This document shows positions 46,934 through 55,161 of a DNA stretch of 64,000 bases, in pieces. Source of the stretch: Caulobacter segnis. GTDB taxonomy: Bacteria; Pseudomonadota; Alphaproteobacteria; Caulobacterales; Caulobacteraceae. A program made the position numbers and the translations under genes. The stretch is taken from contig NZ_JARQWW010000001.1 of the NCBI RefSeq assembly GCF_029543125.1, forward strand, positions 248,001 through 312,000. Reading direction: 5' to 3'. Every line of letters begins with the position of its first letter. The stretch's first letter is position 1. The notes below the pieces were generated by a model that was not told the origin of the DNA, did no database searches, and worked only from the letters and a program-made list of their open reading frames with translations.

Positions 46934-47713
46934 ATGTCGCTCGATCCCAAGCTGAGCCGGGCGGTGGCCGAACGCGTGGCCCGCGTCCTCATCATCAACC
47001 GCGACGCCGCACCGGCCCGGATGCTGGCGACCCAGCTGCGCGACCTGGCGCCGAGCGAGGCGACGATCGTCGCCGACACCGCGACCGGGCTCAAGGCGAT
47101 CAACGACCTGAACCCGACCCTGATCTTCGTGGAGCATGTCTCCGGCGAGATGGATGGGCTGGAGTTCACCCGCCGGCTGCGCCGCAGCATGACGCCCGCG
47201 CGCGGCACGCCGGTGATCCTGACCACCACCGAAGCCACGGCGGCCGTCCTGTTCGGCGCGCGGGACGCGGGGGTGCACGAGTTTCTCCGCAAACCCTTCA
47301 ACCTGGGCGACCTGACCAAGCGGGTGGTGGCGGTGATCACCCCGCGCCCGTGGATTCAGGCCGAAAGCTATGTCGGGCCGGACCGCCGACGCTTCAACTC
47401 GGGCGACTACAAGGGACCGCCCAAGCGCCTGAGCGACAAGCGCGCCAAGGAGACCGTGGCCGTTCAGAAGGCGGTTCTGGCCTTGCTGCGCAACGCCGAC
47501 GCAGCGTTGGATGTCAGCCCGGATGAAGTGATCGCCGCCCTGAAGGCTCGCGCAGACACCCTGTATCCCGCCTTTGAATCGATCCCCGGCGGCGGCCCGC
47601 TGGCCGTCGAACTCGCGACCTGGCTGGATCGGCCGGTGAGCAGCGGACCGCTGGCGCGCAATCAGCTCCGCCAGAAGATCCAGGCTCTTCTCGCCCTGGT
47701 TCCCGCTGGCTGA
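46934..47713 (+). CDS. Stand-alone degenerate receiver protein with Glu at the phospho-acceptor
   Basis: The 259-residue product has an N-terminal receiver-like domain (about 15-135) and a C-terminal helical extension of about 120 residues. The acidic pair is replaced by N-R-D (VLIINRDAAPA). The phospho-acceptor position is Glu67 in LIFVEHVSGEMDGLEF, while Thr97/98 and Lys120 (FLRKPF) are kept. A Glu there can mimic phosphate, so a constitutively active fold is possible. No DNA-binding or enzymatic output domain is seen, and the tail has a conserved PDRRRFNSGDYKGP motif. Confidence 0.85.
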   Translation: MSLDPKLSRAVAERVARVLIINRDAAPARMLATQLRDLAPSEATIVADTATGLKAINDLNPTLIFVEHVSGEMDGLEFTRRLRRSMTPARGTPVILTTTEATAAVLFGARDAGVHEFLRKPFNLGDLTKRVVAVITPRPWIQAESYVGPDRRRFNSGDYKGPPKRLSDKRAKETVAVQKAVLALLRNADAALDVSPDEVIAALKARADTLYPAFESIPGGGPLAVELATWLDRPVSSGPLARNQLRQKIQALLALVPAG

Positions 47714-47720
47714 TCCCTTG

Positions 47721-47737
47721 TGCGTCAAGGGGACGCA
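47721..47737. promoter_or_regulatory. 17-bp palindrome upstream of the second receiver gene
   Basis: TGCGTC-AAGGG-GACGCA, with a 6-bp perfect arm on each side. It begins 8 bases after the first receiver stop. Fifteen of its 17 bases are identical to a palindrome at 57065-57081 upstream of a chemoreceptor gene. GTGTTAACGCTCAC follows at 47742-47755. Confidence 0.55.
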
Positions 47738-47792
47738 CCAAGTGTTAACGCTCACAATCGTACGACAGACGACCCTCGTGGAGGTTCGTGTC

Positions 47793-48527
47793 GTGAATAC
47801 GCCAACCTTGCTGCTGAACGACCCGGTCGTGCTGATCGTCGAGCCGCACGTGCATACGGCGCGCATGCTCGCCAGCCTATTGAACAGCCTGACCCGCTGC
47901 GACATCCACTTCGCATTCGACGTGGAGCTGGCGGTGGAGTTGGCCACGACGCGAACGCCCGACCTGCTGTTCATCGCCCATGCGCCGGAGCAGGTGGACG
48001 GCCTCGAGTTCACCCGCAAGCTGCGGGCCAGCGACTGGGCCTGCCGCGCGGCTCCGGTGATCCTGACCAGCGCCGAGCCGACCGCTGCGCTCATCAACAG
48101 CCTGAAGGATGCGGGGGTGCAGGAATTCCTCCGCCGCCCGTACACCATGGGCGGGTTGTCGCAACGATTGGAGTCAGCAGCGGCGCGGATTCAGAAGAGC
48201 GAGGCTCCCGTCGCGCCCGTGGACGAAACACCACGCGAGGAGACCCTCGAAGAGATCCGGGAGCGCATCGACCGGGTCACCGACACCATGAAGCTCCTGC
48301 ATCAGGCGCTCACGCTGTTCGACACGAACCAAGCTGAGGCCTGCCGCGCCCTTCTGGCTCAGGCGGAGATTCTGCGGACCTTCGACATCCCCGGCCTGCC
48401 TTACGCCGCCGGGGACTTGAAGGACTACATCACCATCAGTGGTGAAATCCTGGAACGCCGGCGGTTGAAGGACTCCATCAACGCCATCGTCACCGTCATC
48501 GCCGACGGACTGAAGAACGCCGCTTAG
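47793..48527 (+). CDS. Stand-alone degenerate receiver protein with Ala at the phospho-acceptor
   Basis: The 244-residue product starts at GTG 47793, 8 bases after GGAGG; another in-frame GTG at 47778 is less likely. The receiver-like domain (about 10-130) has Glu17-Pro18 for the acidic pair, Ala62 at the phospho-acceptor position (FIAHAPEQVDGLEF) and Arg115 for the conserved Lys (FLRRPY). It cannot be phosphorylated at the usual site. The shared DGLEFTRKLR stretch shows it arose from the same ancestor as the preceding gene. The C-terminal part is helical (EEIRERIDRVTDTMKLLHQA). Its stop overlaps the rpoH stop on the other strand. Confidence 0.85.
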   Translation: MNTPTLLLNDPVVLIVEPHVHTARMLASLLNSLTRCDIHFAFDVELAVELATTRTPDLLFIAHAPEQVDGLEFTRKLRASDWACRAAPVILTSAEPTAALINSLKDAGVQEFLRRPYTMGGLSQRLESAAARIQKSEAPVAPVDETPREETLEEIRERIDRVTDTMKLLHQALTLFDTNQAEACRALLAQAEILRTFDIPGLPYAAGDLKDYITISGEILERRRLKDSINAIVTVIADGLKNAA

Positions 48528-49414
48528 GCCTCAACCAGATTGCGCTCGCGGGCGGCGGCCTGCATCGACTTCTGCAGCTTTTCGAAGGCTCGAACCTCGA
48601 TCTGACGCACGCGTTCGCGGCTGACGCCATACTGGGCGGCCAGCTCCTCAAGCGTGGTCGGATCGTCCTTCAGACGCCGCTCGGTCAGGATGTGACGCTC
48701 GCGGTCCGAAAGCTCGGTCATGGCCTCTTCGAGCAGCCCCATGCGCAGGGACTTCTCTTCCGTCTCGGCGACGGCGTCTTCCTGGCTGACCTGATTGTCG
48801 TCGGCCAGCCAGTCCTGCCATTCGCTCTCGCTGTCCGAACGCAGCGGCGCGTTCAGCGAGGCGTCCGGGCCCGACAGGCGCCGGTTCATGGAGATGACTT
48901 CGCTGTCCAGAACGCCCAGCTTGGTGGCGATGGCGGAGACCTGGTCCGGATGCAGGTCGCCTTCCTGGAAGGCGGCGATCTGGCTCTTGGCCTTGCGCAG
49001 GTTGAAGAACAGCTTCTTCTGCGCGGCGGTCGTGCCCATCTTCACCAGCGACCAGGACCGCAGAATGTATTCCTGGATCGAGGCGCGGATCCACCACATG
49101 GCATAGGTGGCCAGGCGGAAGCCTTTGTCGGGCTCGAACTTCTTCACCGCCTGCATCAGGCCGACGTTGCCCTCGGAGATCACCTCGCCGATCGGCAGGC
49201 CGTAGCCGCGATAGCCCATGGCGATCTTGGCCACGAGGCGCAGGTGGCTGGTGACCAGCTTGTGCGCGGCTTCGGGATCCTGGTGCTCTTTCCAGGCCTG
49301 GGCGAGCATGAACTCCTCGTCCTTGGCCAGCATCGGGAACTTGCGGATTTCAGAGAGGTACCGCGAGAGGCCGCCTTCCGGCGACATGACGGCGAGTGCG
49401 CTTGCAGCAGCCAT
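48524..49414 (-). CDS. rpoH: Heat-shock sigma factor RpoH (sigma-32)
   Basis: Directs RNA polymerase to heat-shock promoters. The 296-residue product has region 2 (FMLAQAWKEHQDPEAAHKLV, then EVISEGNVGLMQAVKKFEPD, RLATYAMWWIRASIQEYIL), the RpoH box (QKKLFFNLRKAKSQI) and region 4 (DRERHILTERRLKDDPTTLE, then YGVSRERVRQIEVRAFEKL). The start at 49414 has AAGGGGATC upstream. A start 60 codons further upstream is not credible. It is convergent with the second pseudo-receiver gene. Confidence 0.97.
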   Translation of the reverse strand: MAAASALAVMSPEGGLSRYLSEIRKFPMLAKDEEFMLAQAWKEHQDPEAAHKLVTSHLRLVAKIAMGYRGYGLPIGEVISEGNVGLMQAVKKFEPDKGFRLATYAMWWIRASIQEYILRSWSLVKMGTTAAQKKLFFNLRKAKSQIAAFQEGDLHPDQVSAIATKLGVLDSEVISMNRRLSGPDASLNAPLRSDSESEWQDWLADDNQVSQEDAVAETEEKSLRMGLLEEAMTELSDRERHILTERRLKDDPTTLEELAAQYGVSRERVRQIEVRAFEKLQKSMQAAARERNLVEA

Positions 49415-49560
49415 TGCGATGATCCCCTTTTCTTCTTGGAGCTGTCCGCGCGGCGATCCGCGCGACGTCCCAGCCCCCATTGAAGGCATCAGATAGGAAT
49501 GCGTTGCGGCGAAGGTAAGACCGATGACGCAATTGTAATGTCCGAGCGCCGGACTAGGAC

Positions 49561-49590
49561 ATAATAGCCCTGTCGATGGCGGCCGGACAA
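49561..49590 (-). promoter_or_regulatory. Candidate sigma-70 type promoter of rpoH
   Basis: On the minus strand, TTGTCC (49590-49585) and TATTAT (49566-49561) are 18 bases apart, about 147 bases before the rpoH start. The -10 is close to consensus, the -35 only partly. No clear heat-shock-type promoter was found in the gap, although autoregulation is known for rpoH in Caulobacter. Confidence 0.4.
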
Positions 49591-49662
49591 CCACTCCATG
49601 GCGTGCAAACTAGCCGCCCCGGCTCTCCCGCGCTTGTATGTGGCCGATGCGAATCGCCGGAG

Positions 49663-51108
49663 CTATTTGCGCTCGGGCAGCGGGACCTCGACGTGCGGCT
49701 CCTTGTAGATGCGGCCGTCCTGCAGCATCAGCCGGCCGTTGACGAAGGCGGTCTTCACCCTGCGCAGGGCCGCGAAGTCCTGATCGGGGTTTCCATCGAC
49801 GACGATGATGTCCGCCAGCTTGCCCGGTTCGATCGTGCCCAGCCGGTCGCCCATGCGCATGATCTCCGCGCCGGTCTTGGTGGCCGCCACCAGCGCCTCG
49901 CTCTTGGTGAAGCCGATGCGGGTGAAGCTCTCCAGCTCGTCGATATAGGAGCCCGGCAGGAAACCCGTGCCGGCAAGCGCCACCACATCGAGCCCGATCC
50001 CCATCTTCACCCCCGCGCGGCGCATCTTGGCGGCCATGGCCTCGATGGTCGTTTCATTCAGCTCGAAGCGGCGCGAGGTGGAGCCGAAGTAGCCGCCGCT
50101 GCCGCGCTGGATCACGCGATAGGCGATCATGGTCGGGACCGAGGCGATGCCGCGCTTGGCCATCAGGGCGACCGCGGCGTCGCTGCGCGGCAGGGGGTGC
50201 TCGATAGAGTCCACGCCCGCCTTGATCGCCATGTCGATGTACTGGGTCTCGGCGTCGACGGTCACCGGCAGGCCCAGGGAGTGCGCTTCGTCCACGGCGG
50301 CGGTGATCTCGTCCTGCGAGTACTCGCTGGCGAGCTTGATGAGGTCTGCGCCCTTGGCGAACTGGATGCGTACAGCTTCGCGCCATCCGTCAGGACCGGA
50401 GGCGATCCGCGCCATGCCATTGGGGTTGCCGTTCGCCACCTCCGGCCAGCCGGGCCCAAAGGTATGGATCGCGGCGTGCCCGCCCGTCTGGGTGATCAGC
50501 TGGCCCGCCGTGAAGATGCGGGGACCGGGAACCTCGCCGGAGGCCTGAAGACGCTTGAGAACGAACGGCACGTCGCCATGCGAGGCGACGTCCCGGACGC
50601 TGGTGATCCCCGATTCCAGATAGACCGACATGCGCTTCACCGCGCGCATGGTGGATTCCGAGGCGCTCAGATTGGCGCTGGAATAGACGCTGGCCGCGTC
50701 GGAGCCTGCCATGAAGGTCAGGTGCGTGTGCAAGTCGATCAGACCCGGCATCACCGTCTTGCCGGTCACGTCATGGACCACGGCCTCCGCCGGCCAGTTG
50801 CGGTCGCCGGGTTCGAGCACGGCGGTGATGGTCTTGCCGATGACCACGACCGTCGCAGGCCGCGCCGCCTTGCCGGTGCCGTCGAACAGCCGCCCGCCGA
50901 CCAGCACGAAAGACCCCTTAGGGGCGTTGTAAGTGGCCGGCGTCGGAACGCGCAGCACGTCGTCCGAGGTCGGAACCGAAGGCGGCAGCCATTGATCGCG
51001 TTCATAGATCGGCCGCGCCAGAGGACCGCCATCCTGTGCGAAGGCGGCTGGCGTGAACAGCAGAGAGGCGCACAACACCGCGCCCATGAACTTGCCGGTC
51101 ATCGTCAT
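49663..51108 (-). CDS. Secreted COG1228-type amidohydrolase with altered metal ligands
   Basis: The 481-residue protein has a signal peptide (GKFMGAVLCASLLFTPAAFA). The HTH motif (DLHTHL, His127, His129), Lys258 (LIKLASEYS), His304 (SIEHPLP) and a terminal Asp region (MGIGLDVVA) are in place. Where relatives read AHAHG it reads VTVDAETQ, so two His are Asp285 and Glu287. These could still bind metal but would change the site. AGGGA before the ATG at 51108 fixes the start. It is divergent from a gamma-glutamyltranspeptidase gene. Confidence 0.88.
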   Translation of the reverse strand: MTMTGKFMGAVLCASLLFTPAAFAQDGGPLARPIYERDQWLPPSVPTSDDVLRVPTPATYNAPKGSFVLVGGRLFDGTGKAARPATVVVIGKTITAVLEPGDRNWPAEAVVHDVTGKTVMPGLIDLHTHLTFMAGSDAASVYSSANLSASESTMRAVKRMSVYLESGITSVRDVASHGDVPFVLKRLQASGEVPGPRIFTAGQLITQTGGHAAIHTFGPGWPEVANGNPNGMARIASGPDGWREAVRIQFAKGADLIKLASEYSQDEITAAVDEAHSLGLPVTVDAETQYIDMAIKAGVDSIEHPLPRSDAAVALMAKRGIASVPTMIAYRVIQRGSGGYFGSTSRRFELNETTIEAMAAKMRRAGVKMGIGLDVVALAGTGFLPGSYIDELESFTRIGFTKSEALVAATKTGAEIMRMGDRLGTIEPGKLADIIVVDGNPDQDFAALRRVKTAFVNGRLMLQDGRIYKEPHVEVPLPERK

Positions 51109-51159
51109 TCTGATCCCTGGAAGCCGCCCTATAAGACCGGCGATTGTGTGGGCGGCCGC

Positions 51160-51259
51160 GTTGCGCGCAACAGAGGAAACTTGGGGCAAAGGCTGAGAGT
51201 CCCTGGTGCTCGGAGCTGTGCGGCTCTCATCCACAAACCTGCCCCGTGACGCTCACGGG
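51160..51259. promoter_or_regulatory. Two palindromes in the amidohydrolase/ggt divergent region
   Basis: The 12-base perfect palindrome GTTGCGCGCAAC lies at 51160-51171, and a 6-bp perfect hairpin CCCGTG-ACGCT-CACGGG at 51243-51259. Both sit in the 249-base gap between the two peptidase genes and could be operators. No other gene is seen in the gap. Confidence 0.35.
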
Positions 51260-51357
51260 ATCTGTTTCAGTCCGACGAGCACACAAAACATTCGCCTCAT
51301 CCGCCTGTCATCGACCAAGCTGCCGACCGCGTGGTTCAGCAGCGCTTAGGGGTGATG

Positions 51358-53064
51358 ATGTTCAGAACGACCTTGATGACGGCCGCCGCCGCGGCTCTGA
51401 CTCTGGCGAGCGGAGCCGCTGCTCAGGAACAGGGCGCTAAGCCCGCCGCCAAGGCCCCGAAGGCCATGGTCTCGTCGGGCCATCCGCTCGTCACCCAGGC
51501 GATGATCGAAGTGCTGAAGAAGGGCGGCAACGCCATGGACGCGGCGCTCACCGGCGCCATCCTACAGAACGTCGTCGAACCGCAGATGGTGTCCCTGGCC
51601 GGGGCCCTGACCGCGCTCTACTACGACGCCAAGACCAAACAGTACTATTACCTCGACGCCGATCTCGACCACACGGCCAAGGGCGCGCCGACGGTGCCGG
51701 GCTGGGCCCAGGTCACGGGCGGGCCGCTGCCGACGGAGGCCACCTCCGGCCAGCTCGTCGCCGTACCCGGCGCGGTCGCCGGCCTGAAGGCGGCGGCGGA
51801 CAAGTTCGGCACCCTGAAGTGGAGCCAGTATTTCCAGCCGGCGATCAAGACCGCCGAGCAGGGCTTCCCCATGTACTCCTTCCTGTACGGGGAGATGGCG
51901 GATGCGGCCCTGGGCCGGCTGTCGGCCTATCCCTCCGGCCGGGAGGAGTTCCTGCCCAACGGCTATGTCCCGCCGGTGGGCTCGAACGTCCAGCGCCCTC
52001 GCCTGGCCGCCACCATGCGCCGCCTGGCGAACGAGGGCCCCGACTACTTCTACACCGGCGACTTCAGCCGCAGGTTCGTGGCCGAGGTGCAAAAGACCGG
52101 AGGCTCGCTCTCGCAAGAAGACATGGCCGGCTACAAGGTCCGCTGGATCGAGCCCCTGCGCTTCACCTACAAGGGCCGGGAGATCATCTCCGCCCCGCCG
52201 CCGGGCACGGCCGGCGCGCTGATGGCGGTGGCCATGAACGTGGTCGAGCCCTGGGACCTGAAGGCCGGCGGGCACTACACGCAGTCGGCCGAGTCCCTGT
52301 TCAAGATCCGCAGCGCCTTCGGCTTCGCCGAGGATATGACGGACGGGTTCATCCAGGACCCCGAGACTTTCAATGTCCCGACCTCCGTGCTGACGTCCAA
52401 GGCGTTCTCCGCCCAACTCACCGCCTTGATCGACGGCTCCATGCCGAAGGTCGCGGCCACGAAAAGCGCGGCGGCCGAGAACGACGCCCTGGTCCTGGCT
52501 GGCGGCTTCGACCACAGCGACGTCCACGCGTCCGACACGGACCACATCATCGTCGCCGACGCGCAGGGCAACATCGTCTCCCTGACCCACAGCGTCATGG
52601 GCGCGACCTTCGCCACCGGGCTGGTTGTGGACGGGGTGGTGGTCAATGGCGGCAACTACTTCCCCGGCCGGAACCTGGCGAAGGGGCGGCGAGTGGTCAG
52701 CGGCTTCGCGCCGACGATGGTCGCCGAGGCGGGCGTTCCCACCCTGGCCATCGGTTCCCCCGGCCTGACCTCACGCGCCATCGCCCTGACCCTGATCAAC
52801 CACTACGGCTACGACATGCCGCTGGAGCAGGCGGTGGACGCCGCCCGCTTCCAGGGCTCGCAACAGGGCCGAGCCATGTCCATCGAGGGCCGCATCACCG
52901 ATGAGGTGCGCGCCCAGATGAAAGAGCTCTACGGCGTCACCGTTAAGATCACGACGCCCTACAACTGGCACTTCGGATCAATCCATGCGGCGGCGAAGCA
53001 GCCGGACGGAACCTGGCTCGGCGTCGCCGATCCGCGTCGGGGCGGGTTCGCCGCCGGCTACTAG
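51358..53064 (+). CDS. ggt: Gamma-glutamyltranspeptidase family protein
   Basis: The 568-residue protein has a signal peptide (MFRTTLMTAAAAALTLASGAAA). Like other GGTs it would self-cleave into a large and a small subunit. The nucleophile Thr394 starts the small subunit in SDTDHIIVADAQGNIVSLTH, where the second Thr of the usual TTH is Asp. Later motifs GFAPTMV and SIHAAAKQPDGTWLGVADPR are typical. Ligands for gamma-glutamyl binding look conserved (PAVAGLK region). It likely hydrolyses glutathione or gamma-glutamyl peptides in the periplasm. ATG 51358 or 51355 is the start, after AGGGG. Confidence 0.93.
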   Translation: MFRTTLMTAAAAALTLASGAAAQEQGAKPAAKAPKAMVSSGHPLVTQAMIEVLKKGGNAMDAALTGAILQNVVEPQMVSLAGALTALYYDAKTKQYYYLDADLDHTAKGAPTVPGWAQVTGGPLPTEATSGQLVAVPGAVAGLKAAADKFGTLKWSQYFQPAIKTAEQGFPMYSFLYGEMADAALGRLSAYPSGREEFLPNGYVPPVGSNVQRPRLAATMRRLANEGPDYFYTGDFSRRFVAEVQKTGGSLSQEDMAGYKVRWIEPLRFTYKGREIISAPPPGTAGALMAVAMNVVEPWDLKAGGHYTQSAESLFKIRSAFGFAEDMTDGFIQDPETFNVPTSVLTSKAFSAQLTALIDGSMPKVAATKSAAAENDALVLAGGFDHSDVHASDTDHIIVADAQGNIVSLTHSVMGATFATGLVVDGVVVNGGNYFPGRNLAKGRRVVSGFAPTMVAEAGVPTLAIGSPGLTSRAIALTLINHYGYDMPLEQAVDAARFQGSQQGRAMSIEGRITDEVRAQMKELYGVTVKITTPYNWHFGSIHAAAKQPDGTWLGVADPRRGGFAAGY

Positions 53065-54389
53065 ACGGCGGGCGCGGGGGTCGCGGCGGCGGAGCGGTAC
53101 TTTGAGGCGTCGGTCGTGTACTCGGCGTGCCCATACCGGGCCAGCAGGCCGCGCACCCGCCGCACCAGCACGGCGTCGGTCAGGTCCCGAAGCACCGGGA
53201 CCTGACCGGCCATGCGGAAGGCCGCCATCCGGCCGTAGACCAGCAGGGCGCAGGCGACGAACACCGCCTCGTCCAAGCGGGTGACCTCGATACCCAGTTC
53301 GCGGGCCCGGACACGATCCCCCTCCATGAAGTGACGCAGGAAGAAGGCCTTGGCGAAGCGGCGCTCGATCCGGTCGTGCAGGCGGTTGGCCGGCGACCGA
53401 TCCGGCGGCAGATAGGCGTCGAGGGTGGCGCGGATCAGCGCTCCGCAGGTGGCGTCGTCGAAGCCGCGCCGCAGGGTGCTGTTGCGGGCGGTCATGATCC
53501 TCACGATCCCCTCCGGCGTGTCGGCCAGCAGGTCCTCCGGCAGGCCCAGCAGGAAGCAGCGATAACGGGCCAGCTCCACCTTCGCCCGCTCGTCGCGGGT
53601 GAAGGTCGTGCGCCCCTTTCGGATCAGGGCAAAGGCCATGAGGAAGATCGGGATCAGACCCGCCGGCATTTGGTCCACCTGCGGGATCGGCACGCCATAG
53701 ACCCGCGAGTCCCACTGGCCGGAGCGCAGGGCGTTGATGCGGACCATGGAGTGCATCAGACGCACCATGGCGGCGGCCTTGAACCCTTCGCCATGACGTT
53801 CCAGCGCCCCCGGCAGGACGGTTGTGGTGAAGAAGGTCGCCGTCTCGTTCACCCGCTTGGCCGCCGTATCGTTGCTGAGCGTGCCGGTCAGCGCCATGGG
53901 CAGGGCGGAGTACTTGTTCAGGAAGGTGGCCATGAACGCCCCGCGGATGGCGAAGGGCGCCAGATGGGCCGTGGCGTTGCGGTCCAGGCGCGCACCCTCG
54001 CGGACCAGGTCCATGTCCACCCAGTCGGGCGTGGCCTCCATGTCCGCGATGAAGGCGGCGAGTTCGGGCGGCGCGTCCTGAACGGCCTCGGCGCCCTGCT
54101 CGCAGGCCTGGGTCAGCATGGCGATCAGGCGGCGGAAGCCGTACTGCGGGATGAGCGCCGCATAGGCGTCCGCCACCTGGTCGCCGAGCATGGTGTAGGC
54201 CCGCACCCGGTCCAGGTCGTCCCGGGTCACGGCCACGCCCATGGGGATGCGGTCGGTAGCGACGGCCAGGCTGGCGTCCTCGGTGAAGCGTTCTGGCGTG
54301 TGGTCGAAGTCGACTTGACCATAGAAAGCCGGCAGCAGGGTCTTCTGGGCGGCCACACGGGCCCGGACCTCTTCGATCGAACGGATCAT
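53061..54389 (-). CDS. MpaB-like oxygenase (DUF2236, latex-clearing protein-like)
   Basis: The 442-residue helical protein has the DUF2236 signatures IRGAFMATFLNKYSALPMAL, TLSNDTAAKRVNETATFF and RLMHSMVRINAL, with the axial-ligand His in MHSMVR, and later WDSRVYGVPIPQVDQ. The fold is that of MpaB and Lcp heme-dependent oxygenases; a heme cofactor is likely, substrate unknown. No signal peptide or membrane segment is clear. It is divergent from a TetR gene, and a palindrome in the 127-base gap suggests repression by it. Its stop overlaps the ggt stop. Confidence 0.88.
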   Translation of the reverse strand: MIRSIEEVRARVAAQKTLLPAFYGQVDFDHTPERFTEDASLAVATDRIPMGVAVTRDDLDRVRAYTMLGDQVADAYAALIPQYGFRRLIAMLTQACEQGAEAVQDAPPELAAFIADMEATPDWVDMDLVREGARLDRNATAHLAPFAIRGAFMATFLNKYSALPMALTGTLSNDTAAKRVNETATFFTTTVLPGALERHGEGFKAAAMVRLMHSMVRINALRSGQWDSRVYGVPIPQVDQMPAGLIPIFLMAFALIRKGRTTFTRDERAKVELARYRCFLLGLPEDLLADTPEGIVRIMTARNSTLRRGFDDATCGALIRATLDAYLPPDRSPANRLHDRIERRFAKAFFLRHFMEGDRVRARELGIEVTRLDEAVFVACALLVYGRMAAFRMAGQVPVLRDLTDAVLVRRVRGLLARYGHAEYTTDASKYRSAAATPAPAV

Positions 54390-54448
54390 CGCGGCTCCTG
54401 CGCGTTGCGGATCCAGAATGTGGATCCTGTCTTCGCCCCACAGGTTAT

Positions 54449-54463
54449 GTAAGCATTGCTCAC
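54449..54463. promoter_or_regulatory. Candidate TetR operator between MpaB-like and TetR genes
   Basis: The 15-base GTAAGCATTGCTCAC is a palindrome about its central T with 6 of 7 pairs matching. It lies between the divergent starts, 60 bases from the oxygenase start and 54 bases before the TetR start. Two GGATCC copies (54409 and 54422) also lie in this gap. Confidence 0.55.
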
Positions 54464-54516
54464 GTTCCTACTCGCCTTCCCGCAGAGGCTGCAAGGACGC
54501 AGCGGAGACGCCGCAA

Positions 54517-55107
54517 GTGACTGAAAGAACGAGACGTTTCCCAACTCAGGCGCGAGCTGCATCAACCGTCGAGGCCATTCTTGACGCCACCTTTCAGCTT
54601 CTGGAGGAGACGGGGTTCGAGACCCTGACCACCAACCACATCGCCGCGCGGGCGGGGGTGAGCATCGGCACGCTGTACCAGTACTTCGCGGACAAGAACG
54701 ACATCCTTGCGGCCATGGCCCAGCAGCGCGCCGAGAAGGTCCGCGACAGCATCGCCGCCATGCTGATCGAGCAACCGAACCTGGGCAGCGTGCGGCCGAT
54801 CGTGCGGGCGCTGATGAACGGCTTCGAAGGGTCGCCGGGGACGCGCCACGCCCTGCTGGGCGCGCTGTTCAGCAAAGGCGACGAGGTGCTCTACAGGCAC
54901 CACGAGCTGTTCCTGGCCGCCATCGCCGGCAAGGCGCAGCTGGATATCGAGCTGACGCCGGAGCGGGCCTTCATCCTGACCCACGCGGCGGTCAGCCTGC
55001 TGCGCGCCTCGGCGGCGGAGCAGGATCTGGCCCTCGATCCCGAAGCGCTCGAGGACGAGCTGGTCCGCCTGATGGAGGCCTATCTGGCCGCGTTGCGGAC
55101 CGCCTGA
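54517..55107 (+). CDS. TetR-family regulator
   Basis: The 196-residue product starts at GTG 54517 with GGAG about 9 bases upstream (TERTRRFPTQARAAS follows). The DNA-binding domain includes VEAILDATFQLLEETGFETL and TNHIAARAGVSIGTLYQYFAD. The ligand domain is typical in length (about 140 residues). An in-frame start 33 codons upstream would run into the operator and is rejected. It is divergent from the MpaB-like gene, which it probably represses. Confidence 0.88.
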   Translation: MTERTRRFPTQARAASTVEAILDATFQLLEETGFETLTTNHIAARAGVSIGTLYQYFADKNDILAAMAQQRAEKVRDSIAAMLIEQPNLGSVRPIVRALMNGFEGSPGTRHALLGALFSKGDEVLYRHHELFLAAIAGKAQLDIELTPERAFILTHAAVSLLRASAAEQDLALDPEALEDELVRLMEAYLAALRTA

Positions 55108-55114
55108 AACGAAA

Positions 55115-55140
55115 ACGGCCGGAGGCGGACCTCCGGCCGT
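55115..55140. terminator. Bidirectional terminator between TetR and chemoreceptor genes
   Basis: ACGGCCGGAGG (55115-55125) pairs perfectly with CCTCCGGCCGT (55130-55140) around CGGA. On the minus strand TTTTCGTTTC follows the stem, so it is a good terminator for the chemoreceptor gene. On the plus strand TTCGTC follows, a weaker signal for the TetR transcript. Confidence 0.75.
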
Positions 55141-55161
55141 TCGTCCTGATGGGATGACAGG

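Noticed and set aside
45941-48148. 735-codon minus-strand frame opposite the pseudo-receiver cluster
   Set aside because: It is an antisense shadow. The plus-strand frames show receiver motifs and ribosome sites.
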